DNA of 64,000 bases from Desulfosporosinus sp049943955 (lineage in GTDB: Bacteria; Bacillota; Desulfitobacteriia; Desulfitobacteriales; Desulfitobacteriaceae). Location: the NCBI RefSeq assembly GCF_049943955.1, contig NZ_JBNFTW010000004.1, forward strand, positions 186,001 through 250,000, read 5' to 3'. Each line of letters opens with the position of its first letter. Position 1 is the stretch's first letter. Below the pieces are notes generated by a model that had not been told where the DNA came from, did not search any database, and was given only the letters and a program-made list of their open reading frames with translations. This document shows positions 8,769 through 16,570 of the stretch, one piece after another. The translations under genes and the position numbers were made by a program.

Positions 8769-9637
8769 GCAGATTCCCCCTTTACGGTATAAATCATGAT
8801 ATCTTCTAAGGTCGGCTTTTCCAAAACGACCCGCTCTTTAAAGCTTTGAGCTAAGCTCCTTTTATCTCTGATCAGTCCCTCAAAACCAAAGTTGTTTGTT
8901 TTTAGACCAACAAATAGACGTTTTGTTTCAGGGGTTAGCAGTTCTTGTGCTCCTTTAACAATTCCGTAATTATCTAAAATGTCATCTTTAGGCGAACTTA
9001 AAACAATTTGCCCATTGTTTAGAAAGGTCACAAAATCGGCGATCTTATCAAGGTCAGAGGTGATGTGGGTTGAGAAGAAGACCGATTTTCGCTCATCTTG
9101 GAGCAGAGCGGCTAGAATTTCCAACAGTTCAGAGCGAACCAGCGGATCAAGGCCTGCCGTTGGTTCATCCATAATTAAGAGTTCTGCTTGATGGGAGAGA
9201 GCAACAGCAAGGGAGAACTTCATTTTCATTCCTTTGGACAGCTGCTTGATCTTCTGCTTAGGATTGAGATCAAAGTCCTTTATATAGTGGGCAAAGACCT
9301 TAGGATCCCAGTACTTATAAAAAGAAGCAACAATTCTACTCATGTCTCGCAGGGTTAGTTCATCATAGTAGTGGTTTTCATCGAAGACAAAGCCAATTCG
9401 CTCTCTAATCTCTCGGGATTGGGTTTGATGATCCAGTCCGAAAACATTAATCTCTCCGCTGTCTTTGCGCAGCAAATTCATAATCAGCTTAAGAGTCGTA
9501 GTTTTACCGGAGCCATTAGGACCGATGAATCCCATGACATAGCCGCGGGGCAAATGAAAACTGACCGATTGTAAGGTGAAATCTTTAAAACGTTTTGTTA
9601 AATTTCGCACAGAAAGGATAGTATCTGTTGAAGTCAC
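8762..9637 (-). CDS. ABC transporter ATP-binding protein (YtrB-like exporter ATPase)
   Basis: A 291-residue ATPase with Walker A GPNGSGKTT (about residues 39-47), signature LSKGMKMKFSLAVAL (about 132-146), Walker B LLIMDEPTAGLDP (about 153-165) and the H-loop FFSTH (about 185-190). The signature LSKGMK, rather than LSGGQ, is usual for this exporter branch. The start is GTG at 9637 (minus strand) behind AGGAGGAAG. It is followed by the overlapping permease gene and preceded, 49 bases away, by the GntR regulator, so all three are probably one operon under regulator control. Confidence 0.92.
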   Translation of the reverse strand: MTSTDTILSVRNLTKRFKDFTLQSVSFHLPRGYVMGFIGPNGSGKTTTLKLIMNLLRKDSGEINVFGLDHQTQSREIRERIGFVFDENHYYDELTLRDMSRIVASFYKYWDPKVFAHYIKDFDLNPKQKIKQLSKGMKMKFSLAVALSHQAELLIMDEPTAGLDPLVRSELLEILAALLQDERKSVFFSTHITSDLDKIADFVTFLNNGQIVLSSPKDDILDNYGIVKGAQELLTPETKRLFVGLKTNNFGFEGLIRDKRSLAQSFKERVVLEKPTLEDIMIYTVKGESAC

Positions 9638-9686
9638 ACCGCTTCCTCCTTAGAAAATACAATTTGTGAATTCTTGTGGGCAAGGT

Positions 9687-10061
9687 TTAGTTGTCTTCAT
9701 AAAGCAACGTAAACATTTCCAGAAGTTCTTGTTGGCTTAAGCCGGCGATTTTGGCCACGGTAATAGCTTCGGAAACCTTTTCCTCCACAACACGTAAGCG
9801 TTTTTCACGTAATAGTTCTTTGTTCTGAGCTGCTACAAAAGAACCTTTGCCAGGGACAGTTTCTATATATCCATCTCTTTCCAAGTCCTCATAGGCTCTC
9901 TTAGAAGTAATGACACTAATTTGTAATTCCTTTGCCAGAGAGCGAATGGAAGGGAGCGCTTCGGTTTCGGAGAGTTCTCCATTGAGAATAAGACGTTTTA
10001 ATTGGTTAACGATTTGTTGGTAGATAGGCTCTGGAGAAGAATTGGAAATAATGATGTTCAT
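9687..10061 (-). CDS. GntR-family transcriptional regulator, YtrA subfamily
   Basis: A 124-residue DNA-binding repressor. The winged helix covers about residues 8-75 (PIYQQIVNQLKRLILNGEL, LPSIRSLAKELQISVITSKR, DLERDGYIETVPGKGSFV). Only a short C-terminal helical tail follows, the hallmark of YtrA-type regulators that lack a large ligand-binding domain. ATG 10061 is chosen because the protein then begins MNIIISNSSPEPIYQQ, the normal family start; the open frame runs 38 codons further up through the operator. It is the first gene of the ABC exporter operon and probably represses it and itself through the palindrome at 10110-10141. Confidence 0.92.
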   Translation of the reverse strand: MNIIISNSSPEPIYQQIVNQLKRLILNGELSETEALPSIRSLAKELQISVITSKRAYEDLERDGYIETVPGKGSFVAAQNKELLREKRLRVVEEKVSEAITVAKIAGLSQQELLEMFTLLYEDN

Positions 10062-10109
10062 AGTCAGGCATTCACTTCCTTCCAAGATAATGCGTTCAGG
10101 CAGCTCATA

Positions 10110-10141
10110 CTGTTTATATACAATATATACAGTATAAACAG
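10110..10141. promoter_or_regulatory. Palindromic operator for the YtrA-type regulator
   Basis: Perfect inverted repeat CTGTTTATA (10110-10118) / TATAAACAG (10133-10141) with an AT-rich 14-base centre containing TATATAC-type promoter sequence. It lies 49 bases upstream of the GntR start. Autoregulation is inferred from position and symmetry. Confidence 0.65.
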
Positions 10142-10292
10142 GATTGTCAAGGGTGCTGTAAGAAAAGTTTAACAAAATCTTGAGATCTAAAAAGAAATTG
10201 GCTAAATTTACGAACAGGAAAATCGCGAGGGGTGTCGAATAAATAATAGTTATGGTAAAAGGGCGCGGCTCACGAAAATCAAGGAGGACTGT

Positions 10293-10979
10293 ATGATTCA
10301 GTTAAGAAATGTATCCAAGATTTATCCGAATGGTGCCAGAGCCCTCGTCGATGTCAATCTGAAAATTGACAAAGGGGAGTTTGTATTTTTGGTAGGTCCA
10401 AGCGGAGCCGGTAAATCGACTCTGATAAAATTGTTCTACCGTGATGAAACTCCAACTCGGGGACAGGTTCAAATCAACGGAAAAAATTTGGTTCGGATGA
10501 AAGAAAGGGAAGTTCCCTACCTGCGGCGCAGCATTGGGGTAATCTTTCAAGATTTCAAATTATTGCCTAATAAAACTGTTCAGGAAAATGTAGCCTTTGC
10601 CCTTGAGGTAATTGGTGTCTCTAGGAAAGAGGTTCGAACTCGTACCAGCAATATGTTGGAACTTGTTGGACTTGGGGGCAAAGAAAATGCCTTTCCCACT
10701 GAATTGTCAGGCGGGGAACAGCAGCGTGTATGTGTGGCACGGGCTATAATTAACAACCCTGCTTTATTAGTGGCGGATGAGCCGACAGGGAATCTTGATC
10801 CTGAGACTGCATGGGGGATTATGGACTTGCTTTTTAACATTAATAAACGGGGAACAACGATAGTTATGGCTACTCATGCTCGAGCTATTGTTAATAAAAT
10901 GCAAAAACGAGTCATTGCTATTGAAAATGGTCGAGTTGCACGTGATGAGGAAATGGGAGGATACGGTTATGACGTTTAA
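10293..10979 (+). CDS. ftsE: Cell-division ATP-binding protein FtsE
   Basis: A 228-residue ABC ATPase that with FtsX forms a membrane complex controlling peptidoglycan hydrolases at division or elongation sites rather than transporting a solute. It starts MIQLRNVSKIYPNGARALVD. Walker A GPSGAGKSTLIKLFY (about residues 36-50), signature LSGGEQQRV (about 138-146), Walker B LLVADEPTGNLDP (about 157-169) and ATH are intact. ATG 10293 has AAGGAGG upstream. The gene overlaps ftsX by 11 bases. A TGTCGAA heptamer (10233-10239), matching the Spo0A box, lies 54 bases upstream, but a 7-base match is weak evidence. Confidence 0.96.
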   Translation: MIQLRNVSKIYPNGARALVDVNLKIDKGEFVFLVGPSGAGKSTLIKLFYRDETPTRGQVQINGKNLVRMKEREVPYLRRSIGVIFQDFKLLPNKTVQENVAFALEVIGVSRKEVRTRTSNMLELVGLGGKENAFPTELSGGEQQRVCVARAIINNPALLVADEPTGNLDPETAWGIMDLLFNINKRGTTIVMATHARAIVNKMQKRVIAIENGRVARDEEMGGYGYDV

Positions 10980-11859
10980 TTTCCCTCGCTATATTCTGCG
11001 TGAAACCGGTCATTCCATGAAACGAAATCCTTGGCTAAGTATTGCATCCGTTCTGACGGTTATGGTGTCCCTCATTATCTTAGGCTTTTCCGTCTTCTTT
11101 TTAGCCAACGCTACCAATGTGGCCCAATCCTTTGAATCTCAGCTTGAAATTGCTGCTTTTGTCAAAGACGATGCGACCGCGGACCAAGTTCAGACTCTTC
11201 AGAGTCAAATTCAAGGAATGACGGGAGTTTCTTCTGTGACTATTGTGACCAAGGAACAAGCCCTGGCTAATTTCGGGAAAACTATGGGAGGTTCACAAAG
11301 TAATCTTGTCACAGACCTGGGGGGGACCAATCCCTTTCCGGATAAGTTAACGATTAAAGCAGCCAATCCTCAAGATGTTGAAAACCTTGCCGCTGCCATC
11401 CAGGCCTTACCGGAAATTGATATTGTACGTTATGGACAAGGATATGTTGATAAGCTTTTGCAATTTACCAAATGGCTGAGGTGGATCGGCTTTGGTGTTG
11501 TTGGTGCCTTTACTGTTGCGTCGGTGGTGCTTATTTCTATTAATGTTAAAATGAATGTTTTTTCCAAACGCCGCGAGATTCAGATCATGAAATTAGTGGG
11601 AGCAAGTAATGGATTTATACGCTGGCCGTTTCTTATTGAAGGACTGACCTTAGGCCTTCTGGGAGGGGGACTGGCAGCGCTGACTGTCGGAATGGGCTAC
11701 AATTGGATAACGATGTATGTTCAGTCAACCCTTACCTTTTTACCGGTTGTGAGCAATATTGTCCTCTTTCGTCAAGTATTGGGAGGGCTTTTACTTGCCG
11801 GTATGGCTATGGGTGCTGTTGGCAGCGGGGTTTCTTTGCAGAAATTCCTGCATTCCTGA
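10969..11859 (+). CDS. ftsX: Cell-division membrane protein FtsX
   Basis: A 296-residue membrane partner of FtsE. TM1 is at about residues 22-46 (PWLSIASVLTVMVSLIILG), the extracellular domain about 50-165 and three C-terminal TM segments about 170-290, the classical FtsX layout. The ECD signals to a murein hydrolase or its activator outside the cell. ATG 10969 (MTFNFPRYILRE) is chosen on GGGAGG at 10955-10960 and the normal family N-terminus. Immediately downstream is an EnvC-like M23 protein, the expected extracellular target, so ftsE-ftsX-envC form a functional unit. Confidence 0.95.
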   Translation: MTFNFPRYILRETGHSMKRNPWLSIASVLTVMVSLIILGFSVFFLANATNVAQSFESQLEIAAFVKDDATADQVQTLQSQIQGMTGVSSVTIVTKEQALANFGKTMGGSQSNLVTDLGGTNPFPDKLTIKAANPQDVENLAAAIQALPEIDIVRYGQGYVDKLLQFTKWLRWIGFGVVGAFTVASVVLISINVKMNVFSKRREIQIMKLVGASNGFIRWPFLIEGLTLGLLGGGLAALTVGMGYNWITMYVQSTLTFLPVVSNIVLFRQVLGGLLLAGMAMGAVGSGVSLQKFLHS

Positions 11860-11945
11860 TCGAAAATGAGTTGTGTGCTAAGGTTGATGCGTAATAACGC
11901 ATTCCTTGGCACGTTTTTGAATCTGTGAGTCTCAGGGGGGAGTGT

Positions 11946-13091
11946 ATGTTCAAGAAAAAAGTGAGCCTAATCGTGACACTATGTCTTGTGCTGCTTATGA
12001 CCTCAAGGGTGTCCTCTCAGGCCAGTGAGCTTAACGACGCAGTAGAACAGCAGCAATCAATCTCCAGTCAAAAGAATCAAGCGCAGAACCAATTACACCA
12101 ATTGACCTATTCTGCAGATAAATTGAAAGCTCAGCTCGCTCAGTTGGATACTCAAATTTCTGATGCTCAGTCGCTGCTGGCACAAAAGCAGCTTGCTTTT
12201 ACCCAGGCCCAAACTCAAGTTCAGGCTGCACAGAAAGAATTGGAACAGAAACAACAGGAGTTAGACGATCGCAGAGTCGCCCTCGGGAAACGAGCAAGAG
12301 GGATTTATGAGAATGGGCAAATTAGCTATTTTGAACTGCTCTTTCAGTCCGCCAATTTGGGTGATTTTATAACGCGAATGGAATATTTTAATAAATTGAT
12401 TGCCAATGATCACAAGCTATTAACAGACATTAAGGATCAAAAAGAAAAAATTACTCAAAAGACACAAGAATTACAAAAAAAGAGGGATCAAGCGGCTCAG
12501 CTGCAAGTTCAGGCGGCAAAGGCCAAAGAGGATCTTGATGGCAAGAAAGCTCAGCAGCAAGTAGCCTTGGCGGAAAATCAGAAAGCAGTCCAAGCATCTT
12601 ATGACGAAGTAGAACGCCTGCAAACTGAGGCAAATGCTCTCAATGATAAGATTCGCAAACTCCAGGCGGCTCAAGCCGGAAAAAACAAAGGAGACGGAAC
12701 TATCTCAACTTGGCCCTTGCCGGGGCATTATGAGATCAGTGATCCTTATGGTTGGCGGACTCATCCTATTACCCACCAGCAAAGCTTACATACAGGGACG
12801 GATATAATGGCTCCCATGGGTACCGAGATTCACGCTGCCGGAAGCGGGGTAGTTATCATGGCCGGTTGGAATGTTGCCTATGGCAACATGGTCATCATCG
12901 ATCATGGCCACGGGATTTCCTCACTTTATGGACACCAATCAAAACTGAATGTTACCGAAGGGCAAACCGTGGAAGCGAATCAAGTGATTGGCTACGTTGG
13001 TTCCACTGGCTGGAGCACTGGTCCGCATTTGCATTTTGAGGTAAGAGTTAGTGGGAACCCAACGGATCCACTGCAATTTTTTTCCCACTAA
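11946..13091 (+). CDS. Secreted coiled-coil M23 peptidase (EnvC-like murein hydrolase)
   Basis: A 381-residue secreted protein with signal peptide (residues 1-25, KKKVSLIVTLCLVLLMTSRV), a long coiled coil (about 30-245, Gln/Lys/Ala-rich heptads with a break around GIYENGQISYFELLF) and a C-terminal LytM/M23 domain (about 260-380). The zinc and catalytic residues are present: HTGTD, SSLYGHQS and the HLHFE motif. Unlike E. coli EnvC, whose site is degenerate, this domain looks catalytically competent, so it may cut peptidoglycan itself under FtsEX control, like PcsB/CwlO-type enzymes (inference). ATG 11946 follows CAGGGGGGAG. The neighbouring ctpA fits a cell-wall maturation cluster. Confidence 0.93.
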   Translation: MFKKKVSLIVTLCLVLLMTSRVSSQASELNDAVEQQQSISSQKNQAQNQLHQLTYSADKLKAQLAQLDTQISDAQSLLAQKQLAFTQAQTQVQAAQKELEQKQQELDDRRVALGKRARGIYENGQISYFELLFQSANLGDFITRMEYFNKLIANDHKLLTDIKDQKEKITQKTQELQKKRDQAAQLQVQAAKAKEDLDGKKAQQQVALAENQKAVQASYDEVERLQTEANALNDKIRKLQAAQAGKNKGDGTISTWPLPGHYEISDPYGWRTHPITHQQSLHTGTDIMAPMGTEIHAAGSGVVIMAGWNVAYGNMVIIDHGHGISSLYGHQSKLNVTEGQTVEANQVIGYVGSTGWSTGPHLHFEVRVSGNPTDPLQFFSH

Positions 13092-13163
13092 GGGATAAGC
13101 AGTATTTCTGCAAGGGGATAAGCATATAATAGAGCAAGACTTGAGGAAAGGGTTTGACTTTGA

Positions 13164-14345
13164 GTGCAGGAGTGGAATTGGAAAAGAATATTAAAACCTA
13201 TTGGCGTTGTCTTACTTATTGTTTGTGTGCTGGTAACCGCCACCGTAGGCGGAATTGTGATCGCCAACGTCGATAATATCGGGCGTTTGGTTCATGTTGC
13301 ACAACTTATTCACAGCGATTATCTCGAGAATGTTTCGAATGCCCAATTAGTTGAGGGAGCTACGAAAGGAATTGTTGACATTTTAGGGGATCCCTACTCA
13401 ACCTATATGAATGCTCAGGAGAACCAGGAATTGTTTCAGGCCCTCGAGGGTAAGTTTGGTGGCGTGGGGATTGTATTAAGTCTCAAGGATCCCAAAAAAC
13501 TTGTAGTTTTGCGCCCTATCAAAAATTCTCCAGCAAGTAAAGCGGGAATTCTGCCTGGCGATGTTGTGAATAAAATTAATAACACCGATACAACGGGAAT
13601 GGACCAGGATAAAGCCGTGAACTTGATGCGCGGTGACCCCGGAACAAACGTCGTCTTGGGCTTATATCGGGCGAGCACAAACAAAAATTATACGGTGAGC
13701 TTGACGAGGGAAGATATTACAGTCCCCACCGTCGATGGGGAAGCCTTACCTGGGCATCCCGATATGGCTTATATTAATATCACCCAGTTTGCCTCAGATA
13801 CCGGTGATGAATTGAAAGACACATTAAACACGATGAATATTAAAAAATACAAAGGAATAATCTTGGATCTGAGATATAATCATGGCGGTGAGCTTAATGC
13901 CGCAGTTCAGGTGGCGAGTTATTTTGTTCCCTCGGGTCCTGTGGTGTATATAGTCGATAAACAAGGGAACGTGGATACTAAAATGGCTGCCGGGACGTAT
14001 TTAGGGATGCCCTTAGTCGTCCTTGTCAATGAAGAGAGTGCTTCAGCTGCGGAGATTGTCTCCGGTGCCATTAAAGATGATAAAACTGGAACGTTAGTAG
14101 GCGTGAAAACGTTCGGCAAAGGGATTGTCCAAACAATTTTCCCTCTTGATGCGGGGACGAGCGTTAAACTAACGACAGCGAAATATCTTACTCCTAAAAA
14201 GATCTCCATCCATAAAATTGGAATTGAGCCCGATGTGAAGGCAGAACTGAGTAAAGGCCAGCAAGCCACTCTTTCGCCGACGGATACTAATTTTGACCCT
14301 CAGCTTTTAAAAGCGGTTCAAACGTTACAAGGAAAATTAAAGTGA
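13164..14345 (+). CDS. Carboxyl-terminal processing serine protease (S41, CtpA-like)
   Basis: A 393-residue membrane-anchored protease. One N-terminal TM or signal anchor is at about residues 12-35 (IGVVLLIVCVLVTATVGGIV), the PDZ domain about 90-175 (GGVGIVLSL through LMRGDPGT) and the S41 domain about 185-375. The catalytic Ser lies in NEESASAAEIVSG (about 290-302) and the Lys in VGVKTFGKGIVQ (about 312-323). The start must be GTG 13164, because the preceding in-frame codon is TGA; the GAGGAAAGGG binding site is about 12 bases upstream. Such proteases trim secreted proteins, including cell-wall hydrolases, which suits its place after the EnvC-like gene. Confidence 0.95.
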   Translation: MQEWNWKRILKPIGVVLLIVCVLVTATVGGIVIANVDNIGRLVHVAQLIHSDYLENVSNAQLVEGATKGIVDILGDPYSTYMNAQENQELFQALEGKFGGVGIVLSLKDPKKLVVLRPIKNSPASKAGILPGDVVNKINNTDTTGMDQDKAVNLMRGDPGTNVVLGLYRASTNKNYTVSLTREDITVPTVDGEALPGHPDMAYINITQFASDTGDELKDTLNTMNIKKYKGIILDLRYNHGGELNAAVQVASYFVPSGPVVYIVDKQGNVDTKMAAGTYLGMPLVVLVNEESASAAEIVSGAIKDDKTGTLVGVKTFGKGIVQTIFPLDAGTSVKLTTAKYLTPKKISIHKIGIEPDVKAELSKGQQATLSPTDTNFDPQLLKAVQTLQGKLK

Positions 14346-14356
14346 ACTCAGGACCC

Positions 14357-14383
14357 ACCCCCACTTATAGAAGTGGGGGTCTT
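14357..14383 (+). terminator. Terminator after the S41 protease gene
   Basis: ACCCCCACTT (14357-14366), ATAG loop, AAGTGGGGGT (14371-14380), then CTT. Confidence 0.75.
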
Positions 14384-14410
14384 AAAAACTGATAAAATAA
14401 AACTAAACTA

Positions 14411-14456
14411 AACGAGGCTGCAGCAAACCGGCATGTTTGCGCAGCCTCGTTTTTTT
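14411..14456 (+). terminator. Second, stronger terminator after the S41 protease gene
   Basis: AACGAGGCTGC (14411-14421) pairs with GCAGCCTCGTT (14441-14451), with an inner GCAAAC/GTTTGC stem, then seven T. A tandem with the weaker hairpin at 14357. Confidence 0.9.
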
Positions 14457-14531
14457 ATCAATGAATTCACCCCCGCAGTTGCAATTGCATAGACTAGGCT
14501 GATATAAAAAAACAACGGGGGTTGGTTGAGG

Positions 14532-15578
14532 ATGGGACATAAAACAGGGGTGAGGCATTACTTTGGTGAAGGAATAACGACACGAGGGTATATTTCCCTG
14601 CTGCCCAATATGATGCCTAATTGGCAAAGAGTCTATGTACTATTAGGGGGGCCCGGAACAGGTAAATCGACCCTGATTAAAGTAATTGGCTTGGAATTAT
14701 TAGATCGGGGATACGAGATTGATTTTATGCGTTCAGCTCGAGACCCTGATTCCATGGCAGGTTTTATTGTGCCGCGTCTGGGACTGGTGATGCTGGATAT
14801 GATGGAAATCTCACCGCTGCGCTGGCGTGCGCCGGGAGTAGTGGAAACATTTATAGATTTCAATCATTTTTGCGATGAGCAAAAGCTTGAGAAGCAGCGG
14901 GTACATATTCTAAAGCTTGAAACCCAACTCCAGCTGCTTCAACAGAGCGTCGAAGAGGAATTGGCAGTTGAATTAAGTTCTTTAATCGGGAGAAGTACAG
15001 CAAGAAAGCACAAAGGTGAAGATATGTCTTGGATTTTAGGCAATTCCGCTCGCCTGAAGGTTAAGAAAGAAAATACCGGTCCTTGGCCACTGGCAGAGAA
15101 TGCTGTGAAACTACTGCAAAAGAGCAGTATTAATCCATATTTTTTACATGGCTTGACGACAGAAGGCTGGCTTAACCTTGCACCTTATTTTCTCATGGAC
15201 TTCGATCAGATATGTCTTGAAGGAGACGAAACGTTAGATGCCTTAGATTGGGTTTTAAGCGAAGCCCAGCAGCTTGGACAATTAATTGAGATTGTCTTAC
15301 ATCCTCTTAATCCAGATGAAGTCATAGGAATTGTATTTCCGGAACGTCATTTAGCTATTTGGCAAGGTAATCCGGATAACTTATCCGACCAGGGATTAGA
15401 ACAGCCTTTTGGGGAAAAACTTATTGAAACGTTAGCGGCTTGGCAAACCCACAGATCACGGCTCAAAGCCTACTATACCGAAACTGTAGATTTTGAAAGG
15501 CTCGATGGTTACAGGGAAACCATACTCAATAACATTTTGGGAGACCTGAAATTAATGGGGGATTTAAAGCGGGTCTGA
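14532..15578 (+). CDS. PRK06851-like P-loop ATPase of unknown function
   Basis: A 348-residue protein resembling the PRK06851 group found mainly in spore-forming Firmicutes; its function is not established. The N-terminal half carries RHYFGEGITTRGYISLLPNM and a good Walker A LLGGPGTGKSTLIK (about residues 36-50). The second half repeats the entry motif as PYFLHGLTTEGWLNLAPYF (about 203-221) but has no second P-loop, so the protein looks like an internal duplication with one dead nucleotide site. A coiled region spans about 115-150. ATG 14532 is taken over an in-frame TTG at 14526 because the GGGGG site is 10 bases before the ATG. It stands alone, convergent with the HDOD gene. Confidence 0.75.
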   Translation: MGHKTGVRHYFGEGITTRGYISLLPNMMPNWQRVYVLLGGPGTGKSTLIKVIGLELLDRGYEIDFMRSARDPDSMAGFIVPRLGLVMLDMMEISPLRWRAPGVVETFIDFNHFCDEQKLEKQRVHILKLETQLQLLQQSVEEELAVELSSLIGRSTARKHKGEDMSWILGNSARLKVKKENTGPWPLAENAVKLLQKSSINPYFLHGLTTEGWLNLAPYFLMDFDQICLEGDETLDALDWVLSEAQQLGQLIEIVLHPLNPDEVIGIVFPERHLAIWQGNPDNLSDQGLEQPFGEKLIETLAAWQTHRSRLKAYYTETVDFERLDGYRETILNNILGDLKLMGDLKRV

Positions 15579-15582
15579 CTGT

Positions 15583-16425
15583 CTAACCAAAAATAGAAGG
15601 ATCAACAAGGTACTCGCCAACTTCTGCAATAAGACGTTCTAGATCTTTTTCCTTGAGGTTAAAGCGGTCTAGGATTTCTTGCTGCAGGGGGTTGAAGAAG
15701 CTGTCCACACCCCCGCCGGTACCGAGTAAGCTCGCCAGGCCATTGGCAATATGGATGACTGATGCTAAATCCATGTAGTTTTGGGCCTTTAAGGGAGAAT
15801 GATGAAAGGAGATTCCTTCCACGAGATCTTCCGGCAGGTTCCAGTTGATGGCTAAGTATCCGCCGACTGTTGCATGGTCATAGCCAATAACTTTTTCTTC
15901 AAGTTCAACATAAGAAAGGGCGGCTTCTTGAACTTTCTTAAGCAAAACGGTATTAACTTCCTGAATATAGATGGAAATAACTAATTTCCCAATGTCATGA
16001 AGCAACCCGGTAGTAAAGGCAACTTCAGTAAAAGGAAGTTTTAAATATTGACACAATCGTTTTGCCGCCATAGCTGTGAGCATGGAATGTTTCCAGAGAC
16101 CTTCTTGTTCAATTTCGTAGCCGATGAGACCGGTTTTAAGCATCGGGGCTACGGCAGAGGCCATGGCCAATCCTTGTATTGACTGAAAGCCTAACATAAC
16201 AATGGCTTCTTGCAATGAGGAGATACGGCGGGCGTAGCCGTAGTAGGCAGAGTTGGCCTGTTTTAGCATTCCGGCAGCAAGAGCGGGGTCTTGCCCGATA
16301 ACAGCTTCTAGTTCTTTTACCGTAGTTGAAGGATTTTTTGTTAAGGTAACGATTTGTACGGCAGCAGTTGGCAGAGGAGGAAGTGCATTAACACGATTAA
16401 GAATGTGTTCCAATTTGACAGGCAA
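15583..16425 (-). CDS. HDOD domain signalling protein
   Basis: A 280-residue HDOD-domain protein (HD-related output domain) of the single-domain type. It begins MPVKLEHILNRVNALPPLPT. The domain covers about residues 15-210, with IGQDPALAAGMLKQANSAYYG, and TGLLHDIGKLVIS retaining an HD pair at about 142-143. These proteins act in signalling and often lack enzyme activity; no REC, GGDEF or EAL partner domain is fused here. The start is TTG 16425 (minus strand) with AAAGGAGGGC in front. It is convergent with the upstream ATPase gene with a 4-base gap and no visible shared terminator. Confidence 0.9.
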   Translation of the reverse strand: MPVKLEHILNRVNALPPLPTAAVQIVTLTKNPSTTVKELEAVIGQDPALAAGMLKQANSAYYGYARRISSLQEAIVMLGFQSIQGLAMASAVAPMLKTGLIGYEIEQEGLWKHSMLTAMAAKRLCQYLKLPFTEVAFTTGLLHDIGKLVISIYIQEVNTVLLKKVQEAALSYVELEEKVIGYDHATVGGYLAINWNLPEDLVEGISFHHSPLKAQNYMDLASVIHIANGLASLLGTGGGVDSFFNPLQQEILDRFNLKEKDLERLIAEVGEYLVDPSIFG

Positions 16426-16570
16426 TTTCAGCCCTCCTTTAAAATAGTGAACGTTATATAAATTAAGGAACAGCTATATGTCGCATAAACAAGCGATTGG
16501 GCAAACTGCATTATTTTAGATGACAAGGGAAGACTAACGACAAAATTAGGAGTTCGAAAGGAGCGTTTCC

